From NCBI RefSeq assembly GCF_032586175.1, contig NZ_JAWHTE010000004.1, positions 186,001 to 250,000 of the forward strand: a DNA stretch of 64,000 bases, given 5' to 3'. The stretch comes from Ovoidimarina sediminis. Lineage in GTDB: Bacteria; Pseudomonadota; Alphaproteobacteria; Rhodobacterales; Rhodobacteraceae. The position numbers and the translations under genes were made by a program. The notes under the pieces are model-generated. The model ran no database searches, had not been told where the DNA came from, and saw only the letters and a list, made by a program, of their open reading frames with translations. Positions 16,133 through 24,501 of the stretch are shown one piece after another. Numbering within the stretch: position 1 is the first letter of the stretch; each line of letters starts with the position of its first letter.

Positions 16133-17593
16133 TCAGGCCCGGACCAGCGCTTCCGCCTCGATTTCCACATTGTAGCCGCCGATGAGCCCGGCGACGACGA
16201 CGAGCGTATTCGCCGGCTTGATCGCGCCGAAGACGCGGCCATGCGCCTCGGAGATTGCCTGAACGTCGGCCTCGTCGGTGATGTAGATGCGGGTGCGTAT
16301 CACGTCTTCCGCATTGGCGCCGAGGGCGGCGAGGGCAGCGAGGATCTTGTCGATCACGAAGGTCGTCTGCGCGCCCGCATCGCCCGGGGCCACCATCCGG
16401 GACGTGCCTGCCGTTGCGGTGGTGCCGGAGACAAGGATGCGATCGCCGATCTTCTGCGCCCGGCAATATCCCGCGATATCTTCCCATTCCGATCCGCTGA
16501 GGACGCGGGTGGCACCGTCGCGATGCGGGACGGGGGCGGGATCGAAGGCGCGTGGAAGCGTGCCTAGGTGATGCGAGAGGTCGCCCGAGGCGGTGAGGAA
16601 GGGCGGGCGGCGGTATTCGTCGCCGCAATCGCCGGGGATGGCCTGCGTCGCTGCGAAGGCCGCGTCGAGCCGGGCGTGATCCTCCGCGTCGAGGGCGAAG
16701 GAGAAGAGTTTGAGGTTGTCGCCGGTGTGCATCGCCTCGCCCAGCCGCGCGCCCACGATCACGCCCGCAACGGCCGGATGTTCGAGCACCCAGCGGGTGG
16801 CGACGTTCGAGACCGAGACGCCGTGTTTTGCCGCGATGCCGGATGCTGCGCGGAGGATGCCCTGAAACGCCTCCCACCCGCCGGCGGTGTCGATGAAGCG
16901 CTTGTATTTCATCTTCGACCAGTCGGGGATCGTCGCGGGTTCCGGCTGGCCCAGCCATTTCTCGGATAGGAAGCCGCCGCAAAGCGTGCCGTAGGCCAGA
17001 AGCCTGAGGCCGGTCTTGCCGGACAGCGCCGAGAGCGCGCCCGCCGCGCGCCGGTCGACGAGGGAGAAGGAGACCTGGTTGGTCAGGAGCGGGATGCCAT
17101 CGGCCAGGGCGAGGGCCGCGTGGGCGGCGTCGAAATTGGTGACGCCGATTTCGCCGATGAGCCCGTCTTCGCGGAGGCGGGCCATTTCGTGCAGCGCGTC
17201 GAGCCAAGCCGGATGCTCGAAGCTCCACCAGTGAAACTGGAGGAGATCGACGCAGGGGCGGCCGAGCCGTTCGAGCCGTTCCTCGACGCCCCGCCGGACG
17301 ACATCGGCCGTCATGGGCCCGGGCGTGGGGCACCACTTTGTGAAGACCTTTGCGCCGGAGGCGCCGCCCCCGGCGAGGAAGCGTCCCGCGATGATTTCCG
17401 CCGAGCCGTAGTGATCGGCCATGTCGAACGTGTCGAACCCCTGCTCGGCATAGGCGGCGAGCCAGCCTGCGCCGGTGTCGGGATCGATCTCGCCCGAGAC
17501 ACGTTCGATATCGGCGACCTGCCAGAGGCCGGTGAGGACGCGGCTGATATCGAGGCCGGGGGCGAGGGTGATGCGGTCGGGAGCGGTCGTCAT
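16133..17593 (-). CDS. Aldo/keto reductase fused to a RidA-like (YjgF/YER057c) domain
   Basis: 486 residues from ATG 17593 with AAAGG upstream. Residues 1 to about 330 are an aldo/keto reductase barrel with a complete tetrad: Asp57 and Tyr62 (FDMADHYG), Lys86 (FTKW) and His121 (LLQFHWW). Residues about 360-486 are a Rid-superfamily domain (ILVSGTTATAGTS, DVIRTRIYITDEADVQAI, VEIEAEALV). The Arg that lets RidA hydrolyse imines (in the P-A-R segment) is Asn here (KPANTLVVVAGLIGG), so classical RidA deaminase activity is unlikely. It lies 49 bp after the GntR gene on the same strand. The pairing suggests handling of a reactive carbonyl or imine intermediate; substrate unknown. Confidence 0.85.
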   Translation of the reverse strand: MTTAPDRITLAPGLDISRVLTGLWQVADIERVSGEIDPDTGAGWLAAYAEQGFDTFDMADHYGSAEIIAGRFLAGGGASGAKVFTKWCPTPGPMTADVVRRGVEERLERLGRPCVDLLQFHWWSFEHPAWLDALHEMARLREDGLIGEIGVTNFDAAHAALALADGIPLLTNQVSFSLVDRRAAGALSALSGKTGLRLLAYGTLCGGFLSEKWLGQPEPATIPDWSKMKYKRFIDTAGGWEAFQGILRAASGIAAKHGVSVSNVATRWVLEHPAVAGVIVGARLGEAMHTGDNLKLFSFALDAEDHARLDAAFAATQAIPGDCGDEYRRPPFLTASGDLSHHLGTLPRAFDPAPVPHRDGATRVLSGSEWEDIAGYCRAQKIGDRILVSGTTATAGTSRMVAPGDAGAQTTFVIDKILAALAALGANAEDVIRTRIYITDEADVQAISEAHGRVFGAIKPANTLVVVAGLIGGYNVEIEAEALVRA

Positions 17594-17642
17594 ACGGGCG
17601 TAGCCTTTCGGTGCACGGTGCCTGCCTGGGGGGCGATCATCC

Positions 17643-18296
17643 TCAGCCTTCAGTTCGCAGGATCCGGAAACTCCGGTCGATGTCGCGCTTGAGGGCGGCG
17701 CGTGCGCCGTCACGGTCGCCGGCGCGGAGGGCCGCAAGGATTTCGCGGTGGAAGACGTGTTCGTCGACTTCGCGCGCGGCCTCTTCGTGGATCACGAGGT
17801 GGAGGTAGGCGCCGTATTGAAGCCAGAGCGCCTCGACCAGCGGCAGAAGCACGTCGGAGCCGCTGAGGCGATAGAGCGTGAAGTGGAACCGGTAATTGCG
17901 GCTGAGATCGGGGCGCTCGTCGGGCATCTCGGGCGGGGCGTCGAGGATGGCGGCGAGGCGATCGATATCGTCCGGGGTCATACGGTCGATCGCCTGATCG
18001 ACGATAAGGGGCTCGAGCGCCAGGCGCGCGGCCTTCAGATCCTCCATCCTGCGTGCGTCGTAAGGCGGGACGGCGAGGGTGCGGCTGGGCGTGTCGATCA
18101 GCGCGCCTTCGGCGACGAGGCGGCGCACCGCTTCCCGGACCGGCGTCATGGAAATGCCGAGCTGTTCGGCGAGATCCCGCAGGCTGACCGTGTCGCCCGG
18201 CGCGAATTCGCCCCGGGTGAATGCATCACGCAGCGCGTAATACGCCGTTTCCCTGAGTTTCGAGGGATCGATCGGTGCGATCTGCGGCCGTGCCAT
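17643..18296 (-). CDS. GntR-family transcriptional regulator with FCD domain
   Basis: 217 residues; ATG 18296 follows AGGGGAGG. The N-terminal winged helix (TAYYALRDAFTRGEFAPGDTVSLRDLAEQLGISMTPVREAVRRLVAEGAL) is typical of GntR proteins, and residues about 85-215 form an FCD ligand domain with the metal-binding pattern built around RFHFTLY and FHREILAAL. It is divergent from the small TIGR04076-like gene, the second aldo/keto reductase and the ABC transporter, and upstream of the reductase-RidA fusion. The AT-rich palindrome at 18341-18358 lies 45 bp upstream of its start and is the likely operator. The ligand is presumably the substrate or an intermediate of the pathway. Confidence 0.88.
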   Translation of the reverse strand: MARPQIAPIDPSKLRETAYYALRDAFTRGEFAPGDTVSLRDLAEQLGISMTPVREAVRRLVAEGALIDTPSRTLAVPPYDARRMEDLKAARLALEPLIVDQAIDRMTPDDIDRLAAILDAPPEMPDERPDLSRNYRFHFTLYRLSGSDVLLPLVEALWLQYGAYLHLVIHEEAAREVDEHVFHREILAALRAGDRDGARAALKRDIDRSFRILRTEG

Positions 18297-18340
18297 GTGC
18301 CTCCCCTTTGGGGCGGCTGTTCCGCCCTTTCCCGAATCGA

Positions 18341-18358
18341 GATATTAGATAAAATATC
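18341..18358. promoter_or_regulatory. Candidate GntR operator palindrome
   Basis: GATATT-AGATAA-AATATC, 6-bp inverted arms around a 6-nt centre, in a short AT-rich patch inside very GC-rich DNA. It lies in the 123-bp gap between the divergent GntR gene and the TIGR04076-like gene. TAAAAT at 18350-18355 could be a -10 element for the rightward genes. Binding by the adjacent regulator is inferred. Confidence 0.45.
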
Positions 18359-18419
18359 ACAGATAACAGCGAGGGTGGCACGGGGAAGATGGCCGCCCTC
18401 CGGAACCGGGGGGTATTGG

Positions 18420-18794
18420 TTGGCCGAAACGGGGGGTGAGGGCGTCTGGCTCTATGACCTGAAGGTCGAGACCGTGCTGGACGGGCGGACGCCTGTCTGC
18501 CGCCATGTGGAAGGCGAAAGTTTCGAGGTGGTGGGCGAGGCGCTGGTATTCCCCGAAGGCGCGCAGGTGTCGATGTATGCGCTGGCCGCGCTTCTTCCGC
18601 TTCTGCCCGCCAAGCAGCGGGAAACCGCGCCGGGCGACTGGATGTCGACCGATGCCGAGGTGGCCTGCCCCGATCCCCATTGCGGCGGGCGGTTCCGCAT
18701 TACGCGGACGAACCGCCGCTGGTTTGCCCACGCGGCAACGACGGGCCTGCCCGACCGGCGCGGAACGCCCTACTGGCGGGAGGGCGAGGCGTGA
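18420..18794 (+). CDS. Small TIGR04076-like protein
   Basis: About 124 residues if TTG 18420 is the start; GTG 18375 is an alternative and no in-frame ATG exists in a sensible place, so the start is uncertain. The core LYDLKVETVLDG, CRHVEGESFEV, LVFPEGAQVSMYALAALLPLLPAKQRE and the cysteine segment CPDPHCGGRFRITR resemble TIGR04076-family proteins, which have no known function. CPDPHC may bind metal. It ends inside the GTG start of the following aldo/keto reductase (GTGA), which shows it is the first gene of that operon and supports it being real. Confidence 0.7.
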   Translation: MAETGGEGVWLYDLKVETVLDGRTPVCRHVEGESFEVVGEALVFPEGAQVSMYALAALLPLLPAKQRETAPGDWMSTDAEVACPDPHCGGRFRITRTNRRWFAHAATTGLPDRRGTPYWREGEA

Positions 18795-19873
18795 GCGTCG
18801 AGACGTTCGACCTTGCTCCGGGCCACCCGATTTCGCGGGTTATCAAGGGCGGATGGCAGCTTGCAGGCGATCATGGCGAGGTGCGGGCCGAGGCCGCGAC
18901 GCGGGATATGGAGGCTTTTCTCGACGCCGGGATCACCACCTTCGACTGCGCCGATATCTATACCGGGGTCGAAGAGATGATCGGCACCTTCATCGGCGAT
19001 CTGCGGCGTCGGCGCGGGGCGTCGGTGGCCGGCCGGGTGACGGTGCACACGAAGCTGGTGCCCGATCTGGGGCGCCTGGCGGATATCCGGCCCGGGGAGA
19101 TCGAGGCGATCGTGGACCGGTCGCTGAAACGCTTGCAGGTGGAGACCCTGCATCTTGTGCAGTTCTTCTGGTGGGACGTGGCGGTGGGAGATCCCGTTGC
19201 CGCCTTCGAGGTGCTGAAGGCCTGCCGCGAGAAGGGGAAGATCCGGAACCTCGGGGTGACGAACTGGGATATCGCGGAGACGGCGCTCTTCGGGGCGGAG
19301 GGGGCCGATCTGGTTTCCACCCAGGTGCAGTATTCGCTTCTGGACCGGCGGGCGGAGAACGGGCTGGCCGACTGGGCGATGGCGCGGGAGATCGGGCTTC
19401 TCTGCTACGGGACGCTCGCGGGCGGGTTTCTGACCGAGCGGTGGCTGGGCGCGGAGGACCCGGGGTTTCAGTTCGAGAACAGGTCGCTGGTGAAATACCG
19501 GCTGATCATCGACGAATTCGGGCCCTGGGCGGTGTTCCAGAGGCTGCTTGAGACTTTGCACGCCATTGCCGGGAAGCACGGGGTGACGATCCCGGCGGTG
19601 GCGACGCGCTGGGTTCTGGACCGGCCCGGCGTGGCGGCGGCAATCGTGGGCGCGCGCTATGCCCGGCACCTGCCTAAGACGCTGGAGACCTTCGCCGTCA
19701 CGCTCGATGCCGAGGATCGTGCGGCGATCGATGCGGTGCTGGACGATGCGCCGGGTCCGGGCGGGCCGGTCTACGGCCTCGAACGCGACCGGACGGGGCG
19801 GCATGGGCGGATCATGAAATACAACCTCAACACCCGGCCCGACGACGCCGTGCTGGGGACCGCCGATGGCTGA
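18791..19873 (+). CDS. Aldo/keto reductase family protein lacking the catalytic His
   Basis: 360 residues from GTG 18791, overlapping the previous stop by 4 nt. It is a paralogue of the reductase half of the gene at 16133-17593: compare ISRVIKGGWQLAGD with ISRVLTGLWQVAD, and the long shared WLGAEDPGF/WLGQPEPAT region. Asp52, Tyr57 (FDCADIYTG) and Lys88 (VHTKL) of the tetrad are present, but the His is replaced by Phe126 (LVQFFWWD against LLQFHWW). The enzyme may have altered chemistry or a non-redox role. It is followed with overlap by the ABC transporter genes, so it probably acts on the imported compound. Confidence 0.83.
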   Translation: MSVETFDLAPGHPISRVIKGGWQLAGDHGEVRAEAATRDMEAFLDAGITTFDCADIYTGVEEMIGTFIGDLRRRRGASVAGRVTVHTKLVPDLGRLADIRPGEIEAIVDRSLKRLQVETLHLVQFFWWDVAVGDPVAAFEVLKACREKGKIRNLGVTNWDIAETALFGAEGADLVSTQVQYSLLDRRAENGLADWAMAREIGLLCYGTLAGGFLTERWLGAEDPGFQFENRSLVKYRLIIDEFGPWAVFQRLLETLHAIAGKHGVTIPAVATRWVLDRPGVAAAIVGARYARHLPKTLETFAVTLDAEDRAAIDAVLDDAPGPGGPVYGLERDRTGRHGRIMKYNLNTRPDDAVLGTADG

Positions 19874-20639
19874 GCCGATCCTGAGCACAGCGGGCCTGAC
19901 CCGCCGGTTCGGGGCGCTTGCTGCGGTGAGCGAGGTGTCGCTTGCGATCCGCCGGGGAACGATCACCGGACTGATCGGGCCGAACGGGGCGGGAAAATCA
20001 ACGCTTTTCAACCTTCTGACCGGTGCGCTTTATCCGGATGCCGGGACGGTCGCGCTGGCTGGGGAAGATTTGACGCGGTTGCCGCCTGACCGGCGTTTCG
20101 GCCTCGGGCTGGGCCGGACCTTTCAGATACCGCGCCCGTTTGCGCGGATGAGCGTTCTGGAAAACGTGATGCTTGCGCCGATGGGCCAGACCGGCGAGCG
20201 GGTGATCGGGCCGATCCTGTTTCCGGGCCGCGTGCGGGGCGAGGAGCGGCGGATCAGGGAGCGGGCGCTCGAGGTGCTTGATTTCGTGACCCTGCGCCCC
20301 CTGGCCGATCACCCGGCCGGCAAGATCTCGGGCGGGCAGATGAAGCTTCTGGAGCTGGCGCGGGTGCTGATGGGTGATCCCAAGGTGATCCTGCTGGATG
20401 AACCGGCGGCCGGGGTGAACCCGGTTCTGACCGAGATGCTTATCGGGAAGATCGAAGAGCTGAACCGGCAGGGCAAGACCTTCGTCATCATCGAGCACGA
20501 CATGGATTTCATCATGCGCCATTGCGACCCGGTGATCGCGATGGCGGAGGGACGGGTGATCTTCGAGGGCACGGCAGCGGAGGCGCGGGCGAACCCCGCG
20601 CTGCTTGACGCCTATCTGGGGGCGCCGGTCGGTGAGTGA
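19866..20639 (+). CDS. Branched-chain amino acid-type ABC transporter ATPase (LivG-like)
   Basis: 257 residues. Walker A GPNGAGKS, signature ISGGQMKLLELAR, Walker B VILLDEPAAGVNP and the LivG-like insert with GRTFQIPRPFARMSVLENVM are all intact. It overlaps the aldo/keto reductase by 8 nt and the LivF-like gene by 8 nt, forming a five-gene hydrophobic-amino-acid-type (HAAT) transporter with the genes to 24501. HAAT systems move amino acids, urea, amides and various small acids or amines; the GntR context does not settle the substrate. Confidence 0.9.
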   Translation: MAEPILSTAGLTRRFGALAAVSEVSLAIRRGTITGLIGPNGAGKSTLFNLLTGALYPDAGTVALAGEDLTRLPPDRRFGLGLGRTFQIPRPFARMSVLENVMLAPMGQTGERVIGPILFPGRVRGEERRIRERALEVLDFVTLRPLADHPAGKISGGQMKLLELARVLMGDPKVILLDEPAAGVNPVLTEMLIGKIEELNRQGKTFVIIEHDMDFIMRHCDPVIAMAEGRVIFEGTAAEARANPALLDAYLGAPVGE

Positions 20640-21354
20640 GGCTGTTCTTGAGGTCGAGGGGCTGACGGCGGGCTATGTGCCCGACCTGCCGATCCTGCGC
20701 GAGGTATCGATGCGCGCGCAGCGGGCGAAGATCACGGTGGTGATCGGGCCGAACGGTGCGGGAAAATCGACGCTGATCAAGGCGGTGGCGGGGCTTCTTA
20801 AGATCGGCGGGGGACATGTGCGGCTGGAGGGCGAGGATATCACCGGGCTGCGCCCAGACCTGATGGCGGGCCGTGGCATGGCCTATGTGCCGCAGATAGA
20901 CAACATTTTCCGCAGCCTCACGATCCGCCAGAACCTGGAACTGGCACTGGCGCGCGTGGGCGGTGCGAGCATCGAGCCGATGCTGGCGCGTTTTCCGGTG
21001 CTGGCGGAGAAGCTGAAGGACCGGGCGGGCACGCTTTCGGGCGGGCAGCGGCAGCTTCTGGCGGTTGCGATGGCGCTGGCCGCGGGGCCGCGGCTTATCC
21101 TGATGGACGAACCTTCCGCGGGCCTTTCGCCCAAGGCCACGGCGGAGGTGCTGGACCTCGCCCGCACGCTGGCGGAGGAGGGCGTGACGATCCTGCTTGT
21201 CGAGCAGAACGTGAAGGCGGCACTGCGGCTGGCCGATCACTGTTACATCTTGGCCGAGGGCCGGAACCAGATCGACGGGCCGGCGCGGGACCTTCTGAAC
21301 GATCCGGTGGTGGGCGAGATCTACCTTGGCGGGCGCCGGATGGAGCGGGCCTGA
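20632..21354 (+). CDS. Branched-chain amino acid-type ABC transporter ATPase (LivF-like)
   Basis: 240 residues from GTG 20632, which overlaps the LivG stop; an upstream TTG at 20605 lies inside livG and is unlikely. Walker A GPNGAGKS, LSGGQRQLLAVAMAL, Walker B LILMDEPSAGLSP and the LivF-like VPQIDNIFRSLTIRQNLELA are present. It pairs with the LivG-like subunit to energise the two permeases that follow. Its stop shares bases with the ATG of the LivH-like gene. Confidence 0.9.
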   Translation: MSEAVLEVEGLTAGYVPDLPILREVSMRAQRAKITVVIGPNGAGKSTLIKAVAGLLKIGGGHVRLEGEDITGLRPDLMAGRGMAYVPQIDNIFRSLTIRQNLELALARVGGASIEPMLARFPVLAEKLKDRAGTLSGGQRQLLAVAMALAAGPRLILMDEPSAGLSPKATAEVLDLARTLAEEGVTILLVEQNVKAALRLADHCYILAEGRNQIDGPARDLLNDPVVGEIYLGGRRMERA

Positions 21355-22265
21355 TGCAGCAGATCGCAGATGGCATCCTGACCGGATCTTTCCTGTCACT
21401 CGGTGCGATCGGGCTGACGCTGGTGATGCATATCCTGAGGTTCGCGAATTTCTCGCACGCCGAGCTTCTGTCGGTCGGGGCCTATGCGGCGCTGGTTTTC
21501 GACCGGCTGTTTTCGGCGCTTTACCCGCCGATTGCCAACAAGCTGGGGCCGCTTCTTCTGACCCCGGCGCTGGCACTGGCGATCCTCGTGGCGATGGGGG
21601 TGACGGCGGTGACGGCGGTGCTGTTCGACCGCCTGGTGTTTCGCCGGGTGCGCGAGAAGGGGGGCGAGTTGTCGATGGTCTTCGCCTCGTTCGGGATGGC
21701 GCTGATCGTGCGGAACGTGATCGGGCTGATCTTCGGGCTTCAGTCGGTGCTCTATTCCCGCGACATCTCTTTCGCGATGGTGCTGAGCCGGGATCCCCTG
21801 CTTCTCGTCAAGCCCGATCAGATCTTCGTTCTGATCGCGGCACTCGTGATCATGGGGCTTCTGCACCTCGTTCTGTCGCGGACGACCTTTGGCTATGCGC
21901 TTCGCGCGGTGGCGGAGAACCCGGGGCTCGCGCAGGTGAACGGGGTGAACCTGGGCCGGATGATCGCGGCGACCTGGGTGATTGCGGGGGCGCTGGCGGC
22001 GGCGGCGGGGGCGTTCTACGGCCTGTCCTATCAACTGATTCCGGTGATGGGGCGTGACCTCGTGCTTCCCATTTTCGCCGCGACCATCGTCGGCGGGATC
22101 GGCAGCGTCTATGGCGCGGTTCTGGGTGGTTTCATCGTGGGGCTGGCGACCAACCTTGCGGTTCTGATCCTGCCCTCGGGCTATACCCCCGCGGTACCGT
22201 TCCTTCTGATCCTGGCGGTGCTGATCGTGCGGCCCCACGGGCTTTTCGGGGAGGCGCGGGCGTGA
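21354..22265 (+). CDS. Branched-chain amino acid-type ABC transporter permease (LivH-like)
   Basis: 303 residues with about eight hydrophobic segments. LivH-family marks are GAIGLTLVMHILRFANFSHAELLSVGAYAAL near the start, TFGYALRAVAENPGLAQVNGVNLGRM in the coupling loop and PIFAATIVGGIGSVYGAVLGGFIVGL near the end. It begins inside the LivF stop (TGATG) and overlaps LivM by GTGA. It forms half of the membrane channel of the transporter. Confidence 0.92.
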   Translation: MQQIADGILTGSFLSLGAIGLTLVMHILRFANFSHAELLSVGAYAALVFDRLFSALYPPIANKLGPLLLTPALALAILVAMGVTAVTAVLFDRLVFRRVREKGGELSMVFASFGMALIVRNVIGLIFGLQSVLYSRDISFAMVLSRDPLLLVKPDQIFVLIAALVIMGLLHLVLSRTTFGYALRAVAENPGLAQVNGVNLGRMIAATWVIAGALAAAAGAFYGLSYQLIPVMGRDLVLPIFAATIVGGIGSVYGAVLGGFIVGLATNLAVLILPSGYTPAVPFLLILAVLIVRPHGLFGEARA

Positions 22266-23212
22266 TCGGCGTGATCTCCTACCTCGTGTTCTTCGCCACC
22301 GTGGCCTCGATCCTTGCGATCGCCGTTCTGGGGCTGAACCTGCACTGGGGAAATACGGGGCTTTTCAACGGGGGTGTCGTGGCGTTCTTCGGGGCGGGGG
22401 CCTATGGCACGCTGATCCTTGGAGGGACGCCGCAGGAGGGACATCTGGGAGGCTTCGGCCTGTTCTATCCCCTCGCATTGCTGGGCGGGATGGCGTCGGC
22501 GGGCATTCTGGCGTGGATCGTGGGGATCCTCACACTGAGGCTGCGGCACGATTACCTGGCCATCGCGACCTTCGGGGTGGCGGTGGCGTTCGAGAACCTG
22601 ATGCGAAACGCCGAGTGGCTGGCGGGCGGCGCGAAGGGTGTGCGGGGGTTCGAAAGGCCCTTGCGCGAGGCGCTGGGCGACGGGTTCTTGTACAACCTCG
22701 GCTTTTTCGCCGTGACCGCGCTGATCCTGCTGGCGGTGTACGTCTTCCTGGAACGGCTTGTGCGGTCGCCCTTCGGACGGCTTCTGCGCGCGATCCGCGA
22801 GGATGAGGAGGCCGCGCGATCGCTGGGCAAGCGCCCCGCGCGTATTCGCCTGACCGCCTTCATCACGGGATCGGTCATCATGGGGCTGGCGGGCGGGCTT
22901 TATGGCACCTTCTATGCATTTGTGAGCCCGCAGGACATTCTGCCCACGCTGACCTTCCAGATCTGGGCGATGCTGATCGTGGGCGGCGCAGGCAACAACC
23001 TTGGCGCGATCCTCGGCACCTTCCTGATCTGGGGGGCGTGGACGGGATCGGGTTGGGCGCTGTCGCGCTTCGCGCCGATCGAGGCGCAGCTTTACACGGG
23101 GTCGATCCAATTCGTGCTGATCGGGGCCGTTATCGTCGGTATGCTGCTTTGGAGGCCCCAGGGGCTGTTCCCGGAGCGGCTTGTCGTCTCACAGTCGGAA
23201 AAACCGGCATGA
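22262..23212 (+). CDS. Branched-chain amino acid-type ABC transporter permease (LivM-like)
   Basis: 316 residues from GTG 22262, overlapping LivH by 4 nt. Hydrophobic throughout, with LivM-family segments LGLNLHWGNTGLFNGGVVAFFGAGAY, LRHDYLAIATFGVAVAFENLMRNAEWLAGGAKGVRG and SPFGRLLRAIREDEEAARSLGK. It is the second permease subunit. The binding-protein gene follows after 20 bp. Confidence 0.92.
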   Translation: MIGVISYLVFFATVASILAIAVLGLNLHWGNTGLFNGGVVAFFGAGAYGTLILGGTPQEGHLGGFGLFYPLALLGGMASAGILAWIVGILTLRLRHDYLAIATFGVAVAFENLMRNAEWLAGGAKGVRGFERPLREALGDGFLYNLGFFAVTALILLAVYVFLERLVRSPFGRLLRAIREDEEAARSLGKRPARIRLTAFITGSVIMGLAGGLYGTFYAFVSPQDILPTLTFQIWAMLIVGGAGNNLGAILGTFLIWGAWTGSGWALSRFAPIEAQLYTGSIQFVLIGAVIVGMLLWRPQGLFPERLVVSQSEKPA

Positions 23213-23232
23213 CATCAACAGGGAGAATTTAG

Positions 23233-24501
23233 ATGCCACTGAAGAGAACCACACGGGCCGCGCTGACGCTGGGCCTTGTCGCCGGGGCCTCGGCCCTGGC
23301 CACAGGCGCGATGGCGCAGGATTGCACCACGAAGATCGGGGCGGTTCTGCCGACCTCGGTCGACTGGGGGCGGCCCATCGCGGAGGTCGCGCAATTCGCC
23401 GTCGACCAGGTGAACGAGGCGGGCGGGGCCGCGGGCTGCCAGATCGAAATGGTGCTGCGCGACACGCAGGTTGACCCGAAGGTGGGGGTCGACGCCGCGA
23501 AGGCGCTTGTCGATCTCGAAGGGGTGAAGGTGCTTCTGGGTGCCGTGAGCTCCGGTGTGTCGATGCCGATCCTGACATCGGTCACGGCGCCGTCGGGTGT
23601 GATGCAGATGTCGTGCTGTTCGTCCTCGACCGCGTTCACGAATCTGGCCGCGGAAGGGAAGACCGAGGGCCTTTGGTTCCGCACCTTCGCGACGACGGCG
23701 GTGCAATCGGCGGTGGCGGCGAAGATCGCGCAGGATCAGGGCTACAAGCGGATCGCCGTTCTCTACAAGAACGACGACTGGGGGCAGGATATGGCACGCC
23801 TCATCGCCGATGATTTCGCGGCGGTGGGTGTCGAGGTGACGACGTCGGTCGCGATCAACGATGCGCAGCCCAGCTACCGGGCCGAAGTGACGGAGGCGAT
23901 CGCGACTCAGCCCGATGCGCTTTACCTTGCCCTTTACCCCGTCGAGGGGACGTCGGCGGTGCGGGAGTGGATATCGCTTGGCGGCACGCAGAACATGATC
24001 GTGGCGAATTCGCTGAAATCCGATGAGTTCCGCGACAATGTGGGGCTCGAGTTCCTCGGCAGCACACTTGGCACCGACACCGCCTCGCCGCGCGCAGAGA
24101 GCGCCGATGCGTTCCGCGCGAAATATGTCGAGCGCTTCGGGTCGGAGCCCAACGGGCCGGGCCTGGCCAACAGCTATGACGCGGCGATGATCGCGCTTCT
24201 GGCGATGGAGGCAGCCGGGCCCGACGCCTCGGGTGCCGACATCGCGGCGGCGGTTGCACGCGTGACCGACCCGGCGGGCACACCGGTATCGGCGGATGCC
24301 GCGGGCGTGGCGGCGGCGAAGGAGGCCTTCGCGGCAGGCGGCAGCGTCATGTACCAGGGCGCGACCGGGAACGTGCGGTTCGACGGCAATGGCGACGTGT
24401 CGGCCCCGGCCGTCGTCTGGTCCTTCGCCGAGAGCGGGATCAGCGAGGTGGAATACATCTCGCTCGACGAGGTGAACGATTTCATCGCCTCGCTCAGGTA
24501 A
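23233..24501 (+). CDS. ABC transporter substrate-binding protein (LivK-like)
   Basis: 422 residues, GGGAGA before ATG 23233. The N-terminus is a signal peptide ending near ALATGAMAQ (residue about 29). The mature protein is a type I periplasmic binding protein (Peripla_BP_6): KIGAVLPTSVDWGRPIAEVAQFAVDQVNEAGG, then AVSSGVSMPILTSVTAPSGVMQM and YKRIAVLYKNDDWGQDMARLI. It captures the substrate for the LivGFHM-like proteins. The neighbouring reductases suggest a substrate that is not a simple amino acid, but the sequence does not show which. A strong hairpin follows 10 bp after the stop. Confidence 0.92.
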   Translation: MPLKRTTRAALTLGLVAGASALATGAMAQDCTTKIGAVLPTSVDWGRPIAEVAQFAVDQVNEAGGAAGCQIEMVLRDTQVDPKVGVDAAKALVDLEGVKVLLGAVSSGVSMPILTSVTAPSGVMQMSCCSSSTAFTNLAAEGKTEGLWFRTFATTAVQSAVAAKIAQDQGYKRIAVLYKNDDWGQDMARLIADDFAAVGVEVTTSVAINDAQPSYRAEVTEAIATQPDALYLALYPVEGTSAVREWISLGGTQNMIVANSLKSDEFRDNVGLEFLGSTLGTDTASPRAESADAFRAKYVERFGSEPNGPGLANSYDAAMIALLAMEAAGPDASGADIAAAVARVTDPAGTPVSADAAGVAAAKEAFAAGGSVMYQGATGNVRFDGNGDVSAPAVVWSFAESGISEVEYISLDEVNDFIASLR

